Assembly: GCF_032062135.1 (NCBI RefSeq)
Contig: NC_092860.1
Coordinates: 128,790,050 to 128,854,049 of the forward strand
Direction: 5' to 3'
Length of the DNA stretch: 64,000 bases
Origin: Pyxicephalus adspersus
Lineage: Eukaryota; Chordata; Amphibia; Anura; Pyxicephalidae
Numbering within the stretch: the first letter of the stretch is position 1; each line of letters starts with the position of its first letter. A model generated the notes under the pieces. The model was given only the letters and a program-made list of their open reading frames with translations, searched no databases and was not told the origin of the DNA. Below, piece by piece: positions 47,333 through 59,739 of this stretch. A program made the translations under genes and the position numbers.

Positions 47333-49263
47333 TAAAAGTTCCTGACTGTGGAACGTTACACAAAGTACACCAAAACTTTTGATTTTCTATGGCCGATTCC
47401 TTGACAATGGCAGCGAGAAGGTTAAAGATGGATTGGCATTAATGCTTCCCGAGTACTGCTGTATTTTTCTCAAGTTGAGGTAAAATGAACTGCAGCTTAT
47501 CTAAAGATCTCCCTATAACATCATGTTTTCTGCTTGGCAACACTGTCGATGAATAAAACCTGAAATGTGTAATCCAAACGTTTTTCTTCCAAATGGATGA
47601 TAGATGCTTTCTATAACACTAAACATGAAATATAATTATATGGAAAAAGATAATTACTTGAGTAGCATTCAAGAATTCCTTGAGTGCTGTTTATAGTAAA
47701 TAAGGTATTATTCAGTATTGCTGAGGGTGATTGCTGCCTTCACAAGGCATTACAGATCGGAGGCAGCACCAGCTTCTGAGATTCTCATTTGCAATTTATC
47801 TTTTCGGAAATTGGACATGGCACAAATATAAACATTTGGCTGGTGAGTGGTGGCAGAAGCATAAATATGTAAACGTAATATTGTCCCTATCTCTCCAACA
47901 CTGCCTCTTTCTGGAAAAAATAGCTTATACTCTGTGCCATTAACAGGAATTTTTTCAGTGGCCCCGAGCACTCTGTTTGGGGCCACTATAAAATGTTTTG
48001 CGTATTTCATTTGCTCTCCTTTCATCTTATATATAAAATAGTATAGAAAGCATAACCAGATTTTATTAAATACAAGTATAGCTATTACTAACAAATACAC
48101 AATATTAAATAAAGATCATGTGAACCTTCAATATGAAGTAACCAAAATGGTCGACTTAACAGCTCCTCTCCGCCACCAGCACCACCTCCTTGTTTTGCAT
48201 TGTTACTCTTTTCTTGGTATAGGAAAAGATCCAGAAAAAGTTTAACGGTGCTCCCCTAATTTTATCTCTAAGCATGAAACTTCTGCAACTCTATTGCTTT
48301 CTCAAACATTTTGGCAAAGTACAGTTGGGCTCATCCACTGTAGTTTAAAGGAAAGAATTTAACACTCCTTTTGCTTTTAACTCTGCTATCAAGAATTAAA
48401 AAAAAGGATTTTTTTCTTTTTAAGTTTTGCAGGACATGGTGTTGTTGGCGAGAACAACAGTCATTTTCTGTGCTTGCCTAAATTCTTCTTAGCCCAAGAT
48501 ATCATGTTAATTATTAAGTGTTACATAGCTTTGACACACATTTTGAACAGCTACTGGGCCCTGGCTACAGAACTGAACACAAGCTCTCCAAAGCTCATGG
48601 GCATCCTCTGCATGGTCTGTGGACACAACCTACATAGGCCTGGTTCTTGTTTTTGGGTTCTGGATCTTGTGAAATCATCTGCAGCACGGTGATAATATGC
48701 TGTACATACATACATGGTACTTGTGGAATAATGTGGACAGAGCCATAAGAAAGAGAATGGAAGGTGTCTATAGCCTGATTTGGATGGCAAGCATCCATTA
48801 CAATTGTAACACATACAAAACATAAATTCCAAACAAGGTGGTGATCTGAAAAGTTAGAGCATAGTGTCAGCATTATACGTGAGTTGACATATGGGAATGT
48901 TAACATATATGCAGACATTAATTCTAAACCAGGGCATTTTTTTGCCATAGTGAGGTTTTTTAAATAGTTTACAAACACAGCTTGGGTATAATGTTATTTT
49001 TACCTTGCCTTATATATCCAACTTCATATCACATTTTACTATTCTAAACTAGGTCTGATCTGCTTGTAAAACAATAGCACAGACAAACATTATCATATTA
49101 AGCATGCATACCTAAGATTGCATTAGGTACCTAGAATTTACATGTCAATGCAGAAATACATTGAGCATCTAAAAGAAATGGACAAAAAGGGTGAAAACAA
49201 TTGTTTCATAAAAAAAATCTATTGTTTATTATACATGATGCTTCAGTAAACTACATGCTATAC
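47333..49263. other. Intronic DNA, no gene seen
   Basis: Open frames of 116 codons (47750-48100, minus) and 127 codons (48595-48978, minus) have no recognisable domain, and the latter overlaps others in several frames. No transposon ends are recognised. Confidence 0.45.
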
Positions 49264-49580
49264 ATGTAGGGCATTGGTCCCCAACCTTTTGCAGCTTGCA
49301 TACCACTGAATCTACAGAAACTTCCCTCTTAGTGACGTCATAATGTCAGAACCCACCCACTCTCCCATCGCAGGCTCAGTGGGTGGATTTTGTCCAGAGA
49401 TACAACCCGCCAAATTCCCTGAGCCTGCGATCCATACAGGAGACATGGTCTGTGGCTCTGGCGAGTTTACCCCCCCCAAGTGGGGCCCTTCTCTTGAGCA
49501 CGCTGGGGGGTGCACCGGCCAGAGCCGCAGATTAGCACTAGTGGGCCGCAGATCAGGGGTTGGGGACCTCTGATGTAGGG
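49264..49580. mobile_element. hAT non-autonomous element with 8 bp target duplication
   Basis: The element is 49272-49572 (301 bp), bounded by CATTGGTCCCCAACC and GGTTGGGGACCTCTG, hAT (Charlie-like) ends. ATGTAGGG flanks both sides exactly (49264-49271 and 49573-49580). The interior is GC-rich with AGTGGGCCGCAGATCAGGGG. There is no transposase; the open frames on both strands inside it are not genes. Confidence 0.95.
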
Positions 49581-51055
49581 TATGCATATACTTTAAAGAG
49601 ACCCTGCAGCCCGACCACTCATTTCAACAAATTTCTTCCCATGAGATAATATGTGCAGATATTTTATGCATGTTTTACCTGTAAAATCCTTCTTTGTGCA
49701 GACATTTGAATGCATCACATTGGATGTGATGTCAGCAGCCTTAGAAAACTCAGAGCTGTTGGAGTTTTTTTGAATGACAGAGTTTTTTGATTCACCCGTA
49801 ATAGCTGCATAAATAGCCTATGATATGGAAGGAGGAGACAGTACTCTTCTGAAATAAACATTTTTTTTTTAGCTTAGAGATAAATAAAAATGCTCTACAG
49901 AAAGGAATGCAAGTAAGTATTTTTCTGTGATGTTACCTGCAACTTAATGATAGAGTTTATTTAAACAGAACAGATTTCACATACTCCTGAAACCAGCAAA
50001 GCCTTAGGAAGTGTAAACCCAAGGCGCATTCATGCTCCCAGGATTTGTCTTTTGTGCTGCACTCAGCAGTCCACAAGCATGAGCAGCACAATGTTTCCTA
50101 TGACAAGGAGCTCAAGCACACATGGGGAGAATCTGATGGGCTCTGAAAGAAGATGAACTTGGCTTGTTCTATTTTCCTCTGTCAGCACCCTTCAGATCCT
50201 TAAACAGCATATTAGCCTTTGTGAAATAAAAATAATCAGATAACAGGAAAACATGATCTAACTTTGACTGTGTTCCTAATTCTATCATCAGTTTAAACAG
50301 CAAATGTGCAGCTTTAAATGTGAGTTGTCTAGTGCATATAATGGAGTTCAGGTATCATATCCATGGCTACATTAATTAAACTCATTACTATGCTGTACAC
50401 TGCAGCAGTTTTTCAAAGTACAATATGTGGCTGCGTCAGATGCCAGGAGCTGCTTGCTGCTGTGTCTTACATTTGACACAGATCATTAGCTGGGAAATTT
50501 AGGCCTTCTGAGATCTGTCTTAGGTTTTCAGGCTTTAAATGAGAATACTGTGATTGACAGCAAAGCAAAATTGTATACATACAATTATAAGGAATAATGC
50601 TGAATCCTTCCTTGTCTGCTGACTTTACAAAGAGAAAAAGAACATCAAGGTAGAAAAAAAGAAGTAGCGTGGTGTTTTGTTGATGCTTGTAGGTGATAAT
50701 AACAATGTTTCAGCAAGAAAAGAAACCTAAAGATTGACACAGTCAAGGGACATCTCCAGCACAAATGGTTTGGTGTAGCAGTGAGTGGTAAGTGTAATTT
50801 GATAATATTTAATTTCCCTAAAGAGAAATTACAGGGAAAAAAACATTTTTTAGGCATGTTAGCCTAAACTTTCAATATTGAGCTCATTGGCATCTGTTGT
50901 AATTTTCAGTTAGAGAAAGTTTTGTTGGCTTGGTGGTTGTGAAGAAATCATATGCACTACACTACCTACTTCTTTGGTTGAAATGGGCATCCCTACAATC
51001 CCTACACTCGCTTGCTTGTATTGTGTGCAGAACATTACATCTAACTCTACAGTTA
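49581..51055. other. Intronic DNA, no gene seen
   Basis: No clear repeat boundaries or exons. A balanced-composition segment near 50.28-50.52 kb carries words such as CTACATTAATTAAACTC and could be conserved, but this is not established. Confidence 0.45.
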
Positions 51056-51345
51056 GTCTTTTTTGACCTTTTTCATATGGGGAACCCTTGAAAAACTTTC
51101 AATTCTTATGGAACTTCTTCTATATACTTCTATAATACTATAACTACATTTCGGAGTATGGTGAACATGGTGGTCAGTAGAAAGAATGCTTCTTACATTG
51201 CTGCCCAGTGGGTCATTAATGTTACTTAATGTTAAACAAACCTGAGAGGCACAAATTGTCAATTTCCAAACAACACCTGGGGACCTTCAACTTCTAGGGG
51301 AACCCTAGGCATCCACTGAATCCTGGTTGAAGATACTGGTTTAAA
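51056..51345 (-). mobile_element. hAT-like element, TTCAACCAGGATTC family, second copy
   Basis: It ends GAATCCTGGTTGAAGATACTGG, whose reverse complement parallels the start of the copy at 32.9 kb. It also carries AGGGGAACCCTAGG and ATGGGGAACCC (the GGGTTCCCC words of that family, reversed). The other end is eroded. Confidence 0.5.
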
Positions 51346-51515
51346 CAGTATTTCTTCATCCTCAAAAATAGTTCCTTTTATATTGTCTGTTGATGCAGTT
51401 GGCCAATGATGGTACTTTCTGTTTAAGAAACACTAGAGTTTTGGTTGTCATTTATGAACTCCCTCTACAAATTTCAAAATCCTTACTATCTCCAACCAAT
51501 ATGTTTATTCATTCG

Positions 51516-51735
51516 GCCTAAATTATTAAAGCTTTCAAATGCTGAAGAGGATATACTTACATCAGTGAAGCTGAGTGATCTAGCAAACCTGGAATATATC
51601 TGATCCATGATTTAAAACATTTGCTAACTAATGGCAAATGATTTTGAAGAAATCCATTCCAGGTTTGCAGGATCACCCAGTTTCACTAATGAAATTATAT
51701 TCTCTCCAGCCTTGGAGAGCTTTAATAAAGCAGGA
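51516..51735. mobile_element. Foldback element, copy C
   Basis: The left arm AAATTATTAAAGC...TCAGTGAAGC, then GAGTGATCTAGCAAACCTGG, mirrors the right arm CCAGGTTTGCAGGATCACCC, TTTCACTAATGAAA, TCCAGCCTTGGAGAGC and TTTAATAAAGCAGG. This is the best-preserved of the four copies in arm pairing. Confidence 0.9.
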
Positions 51736-51814
51736 CCATTCTGGGCCAAAGACTCAGAACGCAACAGCCAGATCATTCACATTTTCCAAAAGTAGAGGTC
51801 AACACAAGCAGCCT

Positions 51815-51855
51815 ACATATATATATATCAATATATATATCAATATATCAATATA
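51815..51855. repeat. (AT)n with CAATATAT interruptions
   Basis: Short TA runs separated by repeated TCAATATAT units; a compound microsatellite. Confidence 0.85.
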
Positions 51856-53820
51856 AGTTATAGTCACTACTTGGGCAACAAATCACATAGTGTATGACTT
51901 ATGTTTTATATAGCTATAAAAGTAAAAGAACATCCAGTACACATAGCAATTTACTTTTCGTACAGTAATTGATCAGATCAGCAAAGCAGCCTTGATTGGT
52001 CAAACCTCATATCTGATTTTTCATAGGTCTATCTGAGCTGTTAGATCCCATGTTTCCATGAAATGCTTCTAGGCTGAAATGTCCTTGTTGGTGTCAGTGA
52101 TTGATAAGTAACTGATATTTGATTGATATTTGATTGATTGAACATAAATTCTTCTGTTTTACAAGCTTTTTTCCAGGCAACAGGTAAACTCAAAGAATTC
52201 ATGCAATCACTGTAAAATTGCCATTTTGGTCAAGTGCACTCAATATTATACCACATTTTATTTATATCATTGCAGCCAGATTTAATACACACCTTAGGTT
52301 GCTGTTGGGATGGACTGAGGCCTCGTTTGACATTAGTCTGTGCAGTACAACCTACCTTTGTCATTCAACGAGGCTCAGTGGTAGAAGTAGAGAAAATAAA
52401 TTCTTACTACCTTAAACACAGTGTCGTTCAGAAGACAAGCATATCAGGAATTGGAACCGCGGGTGTGGGAAGGTCGTATATTAGAGCCAGTCAGCAGGTA
52501 GTTGGTTTTTAATTAAACTTGTTTATGTTTTATTGGAGTGTTCTTTGACCTTATATAAGGAACAGCTAATATACAGAATGCTTATCATTATAGAAAGTTT
52601 TAGACCTGAGGTCTAGCAAAATATGTATATGCAATACGAGTTGGACGGGAAGAAATGACTCCAGCCTTGCTTTATAAATAATGAACAATTCTCTGCTTAA
52701 ATCCCCCAGGTTATTACCTGCACACATTAAACTATTCAACAAAAGATATATCTGAACCATTATATTAAATAATTGGTGACATTTGACACTGCTCAAGTAA
52801 AGTTTCCACACTAATAAAGTAAGCCTTTCAAAACACAAATCACATTTTTAATTATTTGAAGAAAATTTTGCACTGTCAGTGAAAGAGAAGGGAGGATGAA
52901 AAATTAAATCTCTTCTAGATGTAACAGTAATTAATTACATTTTGGAGAAAGGAATCTTTGAATAGGAATAACTTATGCCAAACAATGAACTGATTTATTA
53001 GAAAGAAAGAAAAAGTTGTTTTCATGCAATATTGAAAATGGTAATAATTAATAAGATACATAAATACATTTTTTGTAGTTTGTAGCGTTACATAGATAAC
53101 ACGGTACAATGCTAATCACAGGGATTTCTATGGTAATTATTAATGATCAAAGCAAAGCCTAGCCATTCAATATTCCTAAAAAATCCAAAAGGGGCAATAT
53201 GATGCATTTTTGTAATTATTTATGGAATGCAGTTTTGTAGTTGTTTCTAAGAAATGCTGTCTTGATCACTCAATAGGTGTAAAGATATGTCCTTCTATAG
53301 GATACAATTGCATGACATATATAAACAAACCTTTTCTAGTTAGCTGTAAATTTACCACAACAAGGTACCACATGGGGGAAAAAGGTTGATTTTTTGCTAT
53401 TGTCTTTGCCATGCGCTTGAACAGAATTTTAATTATTGCTATGTATCTGACTACATGGATTTTCCAAGGATAAACAGATATTTTACTTTTCTTTTACTAA
53501 ATACTGTGAATATTTCATAGAGATCTTTTCAGTAAGATGGGACAATAGAAGTAACCACAGTACAGTACATATCCACAATCCACATATGACGTTATGTCAC
53601 TGTATTGGTTTTAGAGGGCCCTGCCATGTAGCTATTCCATGTTAATATACACACAAATGCTCTATGTTTCATTCTTGTTCATCCTTTATATGACTTTCTA
53701 TTTCTACCCACCCATTTAATAGAAAAAAAAAATGTAGGATAGGTTTACTATTAGTACAGTGATGAGTAGGAATTACACTACCAAAGTCAAGTGCACATTC
53801 AGCTGTCTGCATAAATATCT
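51856..53820. other. Intronic DNA, no gene seen
   Basis: Open frames at 52.2-52.5 kb have an AG before them (TATCATTGCAG) but no recognisable domain. A GATTGATATTTGATTGATTG micro-repeat lies near 52.12 kb. No transposon ends were identified. Confidence 0.45.
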
Positions 53821-53970
53821 ATTCCTAAATTTTATCTGAATTTAGATCTAAGCCTAACATTAAGGCCTATGGTCTTCTATTTTAACCACTAAAATTAACT
53901 CTTAACTTCACCCTAAGACCTAACCTCCAAATCCTCATCCTTTATCTTAACCCCCTACTCTTTACCTTGG
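53821..53970. repeat. Degenerate CCTAA-like pyrimidine-rich tract
   Basis: The plus strand runs with words such as CACCCTAAGACCTAACCTCC and CTTAACCCCCTACTCTTTACC, a strongly C/A/T, G-poor segment. It resumes as TTTACCCTTTACCCCCAATCC beyond the element at 53973-54189, so that element interrupted it. Confidence 0.55.
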
Positions 53971-53972
53971 CC

Positions 53973-54189
53973 TTAAGCTGCATACACACTTGCAATTATA
54001 GTCGTTGGAAAGCATCTTTCACGATTCAATGAGTGCACGATGCATGAACATTCAACGTTCATCGTCCATGGATCCGCCATCCATCTGTTCGGAGGATGGA
54101 CGATGGGCACTGTACACATGCAAGATTCTCGTCCGATATCATCCCTGAGCCGAATATTGGGCGGGAACCATTGGACGTGTGGACGTTGC
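53973..54189. mobile_element. MITE with TACACACxTxCAA-type ends
   Basis: The left end GCTGCATACACACTTGCAAT and right end ATTGGACGTGTGGACG form an imperfect inverted pair (ACACACNTNCAAT). The interior is rich in CGAT/ATCG words and contains a CCATCC...GGATGGACGATGG hairpin. A CTTTACC word occurs on each side, but the target duplication is not certain. It is probably Harbinger-like. Confidence 0.6.
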
Positions 54190-55922
54190 TTTACCCTTTA
54201 CCCCCAATCCTTATCCTTTGAGTACTGCCCTATTGTATGTTTAAATTTTAGGTACCCATATAGGTACACAGTAAGATCTACCATAACTGAGCTAATTGGG
54301 TTCTAATAGACATTGCTTATCCTACCACTGCCTTAACCAGGTTTGTAACAAACTAGAACATAAAACATGTTATGCCCATTTTAAAGAAATGGTTCCTTTC
54401 TGACATGCCTTCCAACCTTGATAATCTATTACACCAAAGCTAAGACTAGATCTGCCTATACAAATTATGACAGTGCTTGTCTTTATGCTACATGCATATG
54501 CCAAGTCCGAATCCATCTTGGAGTTTGCGATAGAGTCTCAAGGTAGAAAAACATGCCAAGATACAGTGTTTTTCTCATGATAATGCATATAGTAGTGTTG
54601 GGTGTTAACTTCTGGTCCAAAACAATCTAGAATTTACTTACTATTGTACTGTGTCCTCATATAATATATTTATACCACCAATGGAGACATAGTGCATTCA
54701 TTATTTTACATTTTAATAATTAAATAATTTAGTTAAACTGATCTTCTAGGTGAGCAAGTCAGATAGAAATCAGGAACCTAGTGCTTTCCATACCTACATA
54801 TCTTATACAACATCCTCAGAGCCATAGCCTGAGCAATTCCTTTGGATAAGTACTTGGCCACAACCCTCCCAACTCTGGTGTATCCTCGCTTACACATTAA
54901 GCCACCCATCATAGTTATGGATCAACATGAAGATACAGCATTAGTTTAAATTGTTTATTAGTTGTTCTAATTATCTCACTTTAATAAAACATGCATGTTG
55001 TTATGGAGTTGCTCATTATTGTCCAATTCTATTCATTATCTTATTTTCATGGTATTTTAATTTTCTACACTAGACAGCGCAATTCTTATTAGCATGACAT
55101 ATACTCATTCTCCAGTAGATGATAAACATTACGTTTTAGACTGTATCTAAATTGACACAATACATCTTATTTTAGTTATAGTATTATATTTCACTCATAA
55201 AGATATTGCATGACTATCCATACATGTATTCATTAAAGTGACTACATCACAGATGAATCCTGCATTATTTACAGCATGATGGCACCCTGCAAAATGAAGC
55301 TGAAATTCATGTAGATTATAAAAGGAGATTTAACAACTTCTAGCTTCTCCGCAATGTATAATTGATAGAGGCTGTAAATGCTCTTGTCGTGCACCAGAGT
55401 TGAAGCATTTGTTAGAATGTGCACAAAGTCACATCTATTTGGCATTCTTGTTAAAGCTGTAGATGAAGCCATTTGTTATCCACCTATTTGCCCTGAGCAG
55501 GTATGACTTGTGACACTGATCTCTAGGAGGGGTCTATCGGGACACTGATGTATGCGTGATTTAATTTGTTAAGCCGTAAGTAACCCTCTATTGATTGACA
55601 GTGACTACTTAAATGATTTAATACTTCACAAACACAATTAAATCATATTATTTATTGAAATCGATTGCCGAGTGCATAATGTCAGGTAAAACATCATAAA
55701 TCTATCAAATGTCTGGGAGATAAATGCATGGAATACCTTAAAGAGTATTTAAATCCAAACCAAGATTGTTATATGGAGCAGTTAGTCAGTCCTTGGATGA
55801 GGTAGCTGCATTAATTTTATTTTTTAATTTCACATGGTCATCACATTTTCTCCCTTAATGTCTACATTTTTCCTATACTTTATAGGCGGGCAGACATGGC
55901 TGTCACTAAGCTAATGTACAAA
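54190..55922. other. Intronic DNA, no gene seen
   Basis: AT-rich, without recognised repeats or exons; short open frames near 55.3-55.5 kb lack domains. Confidence 0.5.
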
Positions 55923-56253
55923 TACAAGCTGACATTCAAAAATCTGGCAACCTCCAGACCTGAGGGAAGTGTCGGATTTTTGAAAATTCTGGATTTTTTT
56001 TTTATACTTACCTCCACACACAGGCCAGTCTTCCTCTCGCAGCACCGCGTACATCTGGCACAGTTCCAGGGAGCAGGCAGCAGGCCATCGTGTATTTAGT
56101 TTATCAAGCAATTGTTTCTGCAGAACAGCGCCAAAACATTAGTGGCAAAACAGTGTACTGCAGTCCCTGTATTGTAAATGCGATCCGAAATTAATGCCGG
56201 GAAACTGAAGGATCCGGATTATCGACGTCCGGGTTTTCGAATTGCAACCTGTA
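55923..56253. mobile_element. pogo/Tigger-like MITE with TA target duplication, second family
   Basis: The element is 55925-56251. CAAGCTGACATTCAAAAATC at the left matches the complement of GGTTTTCGAATTGCAACCTG at the right with a few changes, and TA flanks both sides. GGATTATCGACGTCCGGG near the right end is typical of pogo-like ends. It differs from the 33.3 kb element in sequence. No transposase remains; the open frames inside it are not genes. Confidence 0.8.
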
Positions 56254-56397
56254 TCATCAATTCATGCTTGATTTAAGATCAATTAAAAAAAGAAGATCCT
56301 AAAATATTTTTGAAACACAAGAAAAATTTAAAAATGTCAGGCTGGACTTCAAATATCAACCCTGGCATGACCAGACAGTTACTGATGACTTAAATAC

Positions 56398-56730
56398 TTA
56401 AAGTGGAACAGTAAAAAAAAAAAAACACTTACCTTATAGTTAGAAAACCATTGATCCCCCCCGAGTCTATTCAGTTCTTCGTTCTGGTGTGGAATAGGCA
56501 CCGGACCCAGCCATCTTCTTCAAGGTTCATCTACATTACCCAATCTCACACTGCGCAGGAGCGATTTTGGGTGACGTGACCCCCAGAAAAATCTAAAAAA
56601 TAGTGCTAAACACAGTGCGTACATGCATGCGAGATGTGACGAACTGTATGTATCCCAGGAGGCTGCGAAAGGTGGAAGGGGAGGGGTTTCCCTTTCAAAT
56701 TAAAAAAGAATAGTATTTATTATATGAAAG
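56398..56730. mobile_element. TTAAAGTGGAAC-ended dispersed element
   Basis: It begins TTAAAGTGGAACAG and an A-run, then ACACTTACCTTATAG, CAGCCATCTTCTTCAAGG, CCAATCTCACACTGCGC, CATGCGAGATGTGACG, ATGTATCCCAGGAGGC and CCTTTCAAATTAAAAAAG. The wording matches a ranoid-frog MITE family as I remember it. The right boundary is approximate, and it may be related to the TTTAAAG-ended elements at 17.0 and 25.1 kb. Confidence 0.6.
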
Positions 56731-59446
56731 GGTTAGCCACCCTTCTATATAATGTAAAAATGTGGTAAAAGGTCTGGATTAAAGGAGCAGAAAAAATTTG
56801 CTGAATATGTTTGTTATTTATAAAGTACAGTAGCTCATACATTGAAATGATCACTAAAAAAGAGATGGTTAACACGAACTACCATAGAAAATAAGCAAAA
56901 CTGAATGTAAACATACCTCAAAAAACACAGTTAATTATTCATATCTTAAGCCGCTGAAAATAATAACATAAATCCGGTTAAGCATTAGTCTTATTCATGG
57001 ACATTTTTGAAGGACAAAACTAATCCTAAATATGTCCGATGTTTTAATTGATAAAAACAGCTAATGTATTTTTTTTTTAACTGCAATCAGAAAAACCAAG
57101 TTGGATCTCTGCGGGATCAGAGGCATAAATTTGTGGCAACATGTTGCGTAAGTCACAATAATTTTGCTTTTAATTATGTGTAGTGATGACGCAAAGCAAA
57201 TGTCTTCTCTAATCTGCATGAAATTTTTCCTGCCTGATTCCATTATAAAAACACTGATCATTCACAGTTCTGTTATTTATCTGTGGATATTCGTGCAAAA
57301 ATGCTTTCAAATATCTTGGATATGTTGAAGAAAATGTCTAAACATCGATTAGTTTGCCCTTGAAGCTTCATCTACAGTCTGTCTTTCTTCAGCTCTGGGA
57401 AATAAGTAGGGCATATGTTATTGAAGAGAAAATGACTTACAAGTCATAGAAATGTATAAAAGATGCCTAAAAGTAAAGGAAATGTGTATTAAGAAAAGAA
57501 TGCTCATTTTATTCATCCTTGAGTTGCCATGCAACGTGGGCCTGTGAAGGCAAAACTGTGGCTGAAGTGGCTAAACTATAATAAAAGAATTCTGGTTAAG
57601 ACATCAGAACATACAAAGAATCGTTTTAGACTGAGATTAAAAATGATGAACTGACTGTAAAGGTATCTGAAAGGTTAAATGAGGTTTCTAGCGCTTCAAA
57701 AATATTTTAAGATCTTCTTTATTTAATTGCGCTCAAATCAAATCTGTAACATGCAGACCTGAATTGGCAATCCGGAAGCTTTGGCATTAACTAGAAGTCA
57801 TGATGTCTTTATGGGCTGGTATGGGTTGCTTAGCCTAATGTTGGCTCAGGCAAGTGCAACCACTTTAAAAAAACTAAATATAATGATCTAATTAATCAAG
57901 GCAACCTATGAAAAACTATTTCTGGTTGCTTTAGAAATGTAATTGAGTGTTGACATTGAATGCAAACTATGGTCACCATTAGAGTTAATTTGTATTATTT
58001 TTTTCTTTAAAGTCATTCCTCCATCATCTCACCAATAACACTTTCCTATTGCTGTCTGTGTAGCACATGTCAAAAGCATTATTGTCCAATGTTAAAATAT
58101 TTTTCTGATAAAAAGGCAATAAAGTGAACCTGTACTTTGTTCATCCAGAGCAAAGCAATAGATTCACTGTTACTTAGCCTACTCAGGCATAATACACTTG
58201 GGGTCTACTTATAAAGAAGTAACTGACATTCATTGGAACATTTTCTGAAGCACAATCAATAACTACTATTGAAAACACATGGAAGATTCTCTGGTTTTGG
58301 TGAATATCAGATTTTCTGCTTTATAGGTAGACCTATTACTTTATAATTGCTTCCCTGTTGCTCAGTTTTGCCAGTTGGTGAAAAGTCCTATGCAAGTCTC
58401 CAGAATTCTAGGCAACACCGGGTTTTGGACTCCCAAAGTAACAGCTCTGATTGGTGTTAGAGTCACATTTCCCCCTACATTCAAGTTTGGGGTTTTTCTA
58501 TTGTCTCTAAGTCCTGAATGGTGCAACAGGAGAACAAGAGAAAGGTAACTATATACTGGAAATGGCTGAAGCTCAAAAGAAAGTATATTACATTGCCAAA
58601 GTTTAGGTTTACTTTAAGGTCTTCAAACCACAAGCAGATTTGCTTGGGTGATAAAGATTTGTACAGAAAATTCTTAATGATTACATTTCTTGGAGTCATC
58701 ACTAGGCACTTCTAGTACAGCTATATTTTGTGAATATTTAAGATCGTCACTTTGGCTTTTTTTACTAGGAGCTGAAGCTAAATTACTTGTCAACAATTCA
58801 GGTAGTGATTACTAGTGTGGTGTCCCGAACATTAACCATACTGACAGATGAGACATTTACTGATGACAATGGTTGTGTAGCAGATTGCCGGGCAACATCG
58901 GTTTAATCCCTTCAATATCTCGATAGTCTCTGGCTATAGATTCCAAAGCATCACCAGCCTGACCTGATAAAAGCAGATAGATGGATAATAAATTACATAA
59001 TAAGCAGCCTCAACAAGAATGCCACAGACGTCATCACCTTTGAAAAGATCATCAGGACTATTATATATCAAAAGAGAAAAAGAATACAATATTCTATGCA
59101 ATGTAAAAGAGCCACACTTGTGTGCACATGAAAGTTTCCTTACCTGAAGGCTTGAGATAGCTGATTTTTTAGAATTATTAGAATAATTGGCCAGTGGAAA
59201 CTGCCATTGTGACAAGAGCAAAAACTAGAATTTTTTGGGGTAAAACTGAACATAAACTCAGCCTTGGGCTGAAAATTCATATCTCTTTACCATGTCACCT
59301 TAGTTTTATATGGTTAATCTGTTACTGTTGTACATGTGCATTCCTTTATACAATTAGGACTACTGTATAGATATCTAGAACAGTTACAGTAAAAACTATT
59401 TAGCAAAACTTTAACATTTGTGAAAATTAGACAGTTGTATATACCT
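56731..59446. other. Intronic DNA, no gene seen
   Basis: 2.7 kb without recognised transposon ends or exons. Overlapping open frames on both strands at 58.48-58.72 kb lack domains. Confidence 0.5.
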
Positions 59447-59739
59447 GTTGGCTCAGTGGTTCCAGGTTCGAATCTTGGCCAGGACACTATATGCAGAAAG
59501 TTTGTAGGTTCTCCCCGTGTTTATGTGGGATTCCTGTGGGTACTTCAGTTTTCTCCCACACCCAGAAAACATGCAGTAAGGTAATTGTTTTTCCTTAACA
59601 AATTGTCATTAAACTGTATTAATGACATTTGACTATGGTAGTGACATTAGATTGTGAGCCCCTCTGAGGGACAGCTAGTGACATGACCGAAGACTTTGTC
59701 AAGTGCTGCCTACTATAAATAAAAGTTAGTAATAATACT
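59447..59739 (+). mobile_element. V-SINE-like element with deletion between A and B boxes
   Basis: It matches the SINE at 27477-27802 across its length: A box TGGCTCAGTGG (59449-59459), B box GGTTCGAATCT (59465-59475), GGTTCTCCCCGTGT, TTTTCTCCCACACCCAG, AAATTGTCATTAAACTG, ATTAGATTGTGAGCCCCTCT and GAGGGACAGCTAGTGACATG. Only 5 nt separate the A and B boxes, against 33 nt in the other copy, so the anticodon-arm region is missing. The 3' tail ends near TAGTAATAATA. Confidence 0.88.

Noticed and set aside
47750..48978. 116- and 127-codon minus-strand open frames
   Set aside because: No domain similarity recognised, and the second overlaps other frames of similar length; not supported as genes.
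49312..49587. 91-codon minus and 76-codon plus frames
   Set aside because: Entirely within the hAT element defined by ends and target duplication.
52218..52512. Exon-like open frames after TATCATTGCAG, with a GGCTCAGTGGTAGA A-box-like word
   Set aside because: The B-box-like word (GGTTCCAATTCC) is on the opposite strand, so there is no tRNA or SINE; the peptides match nothing recognised and there is no supported donor.
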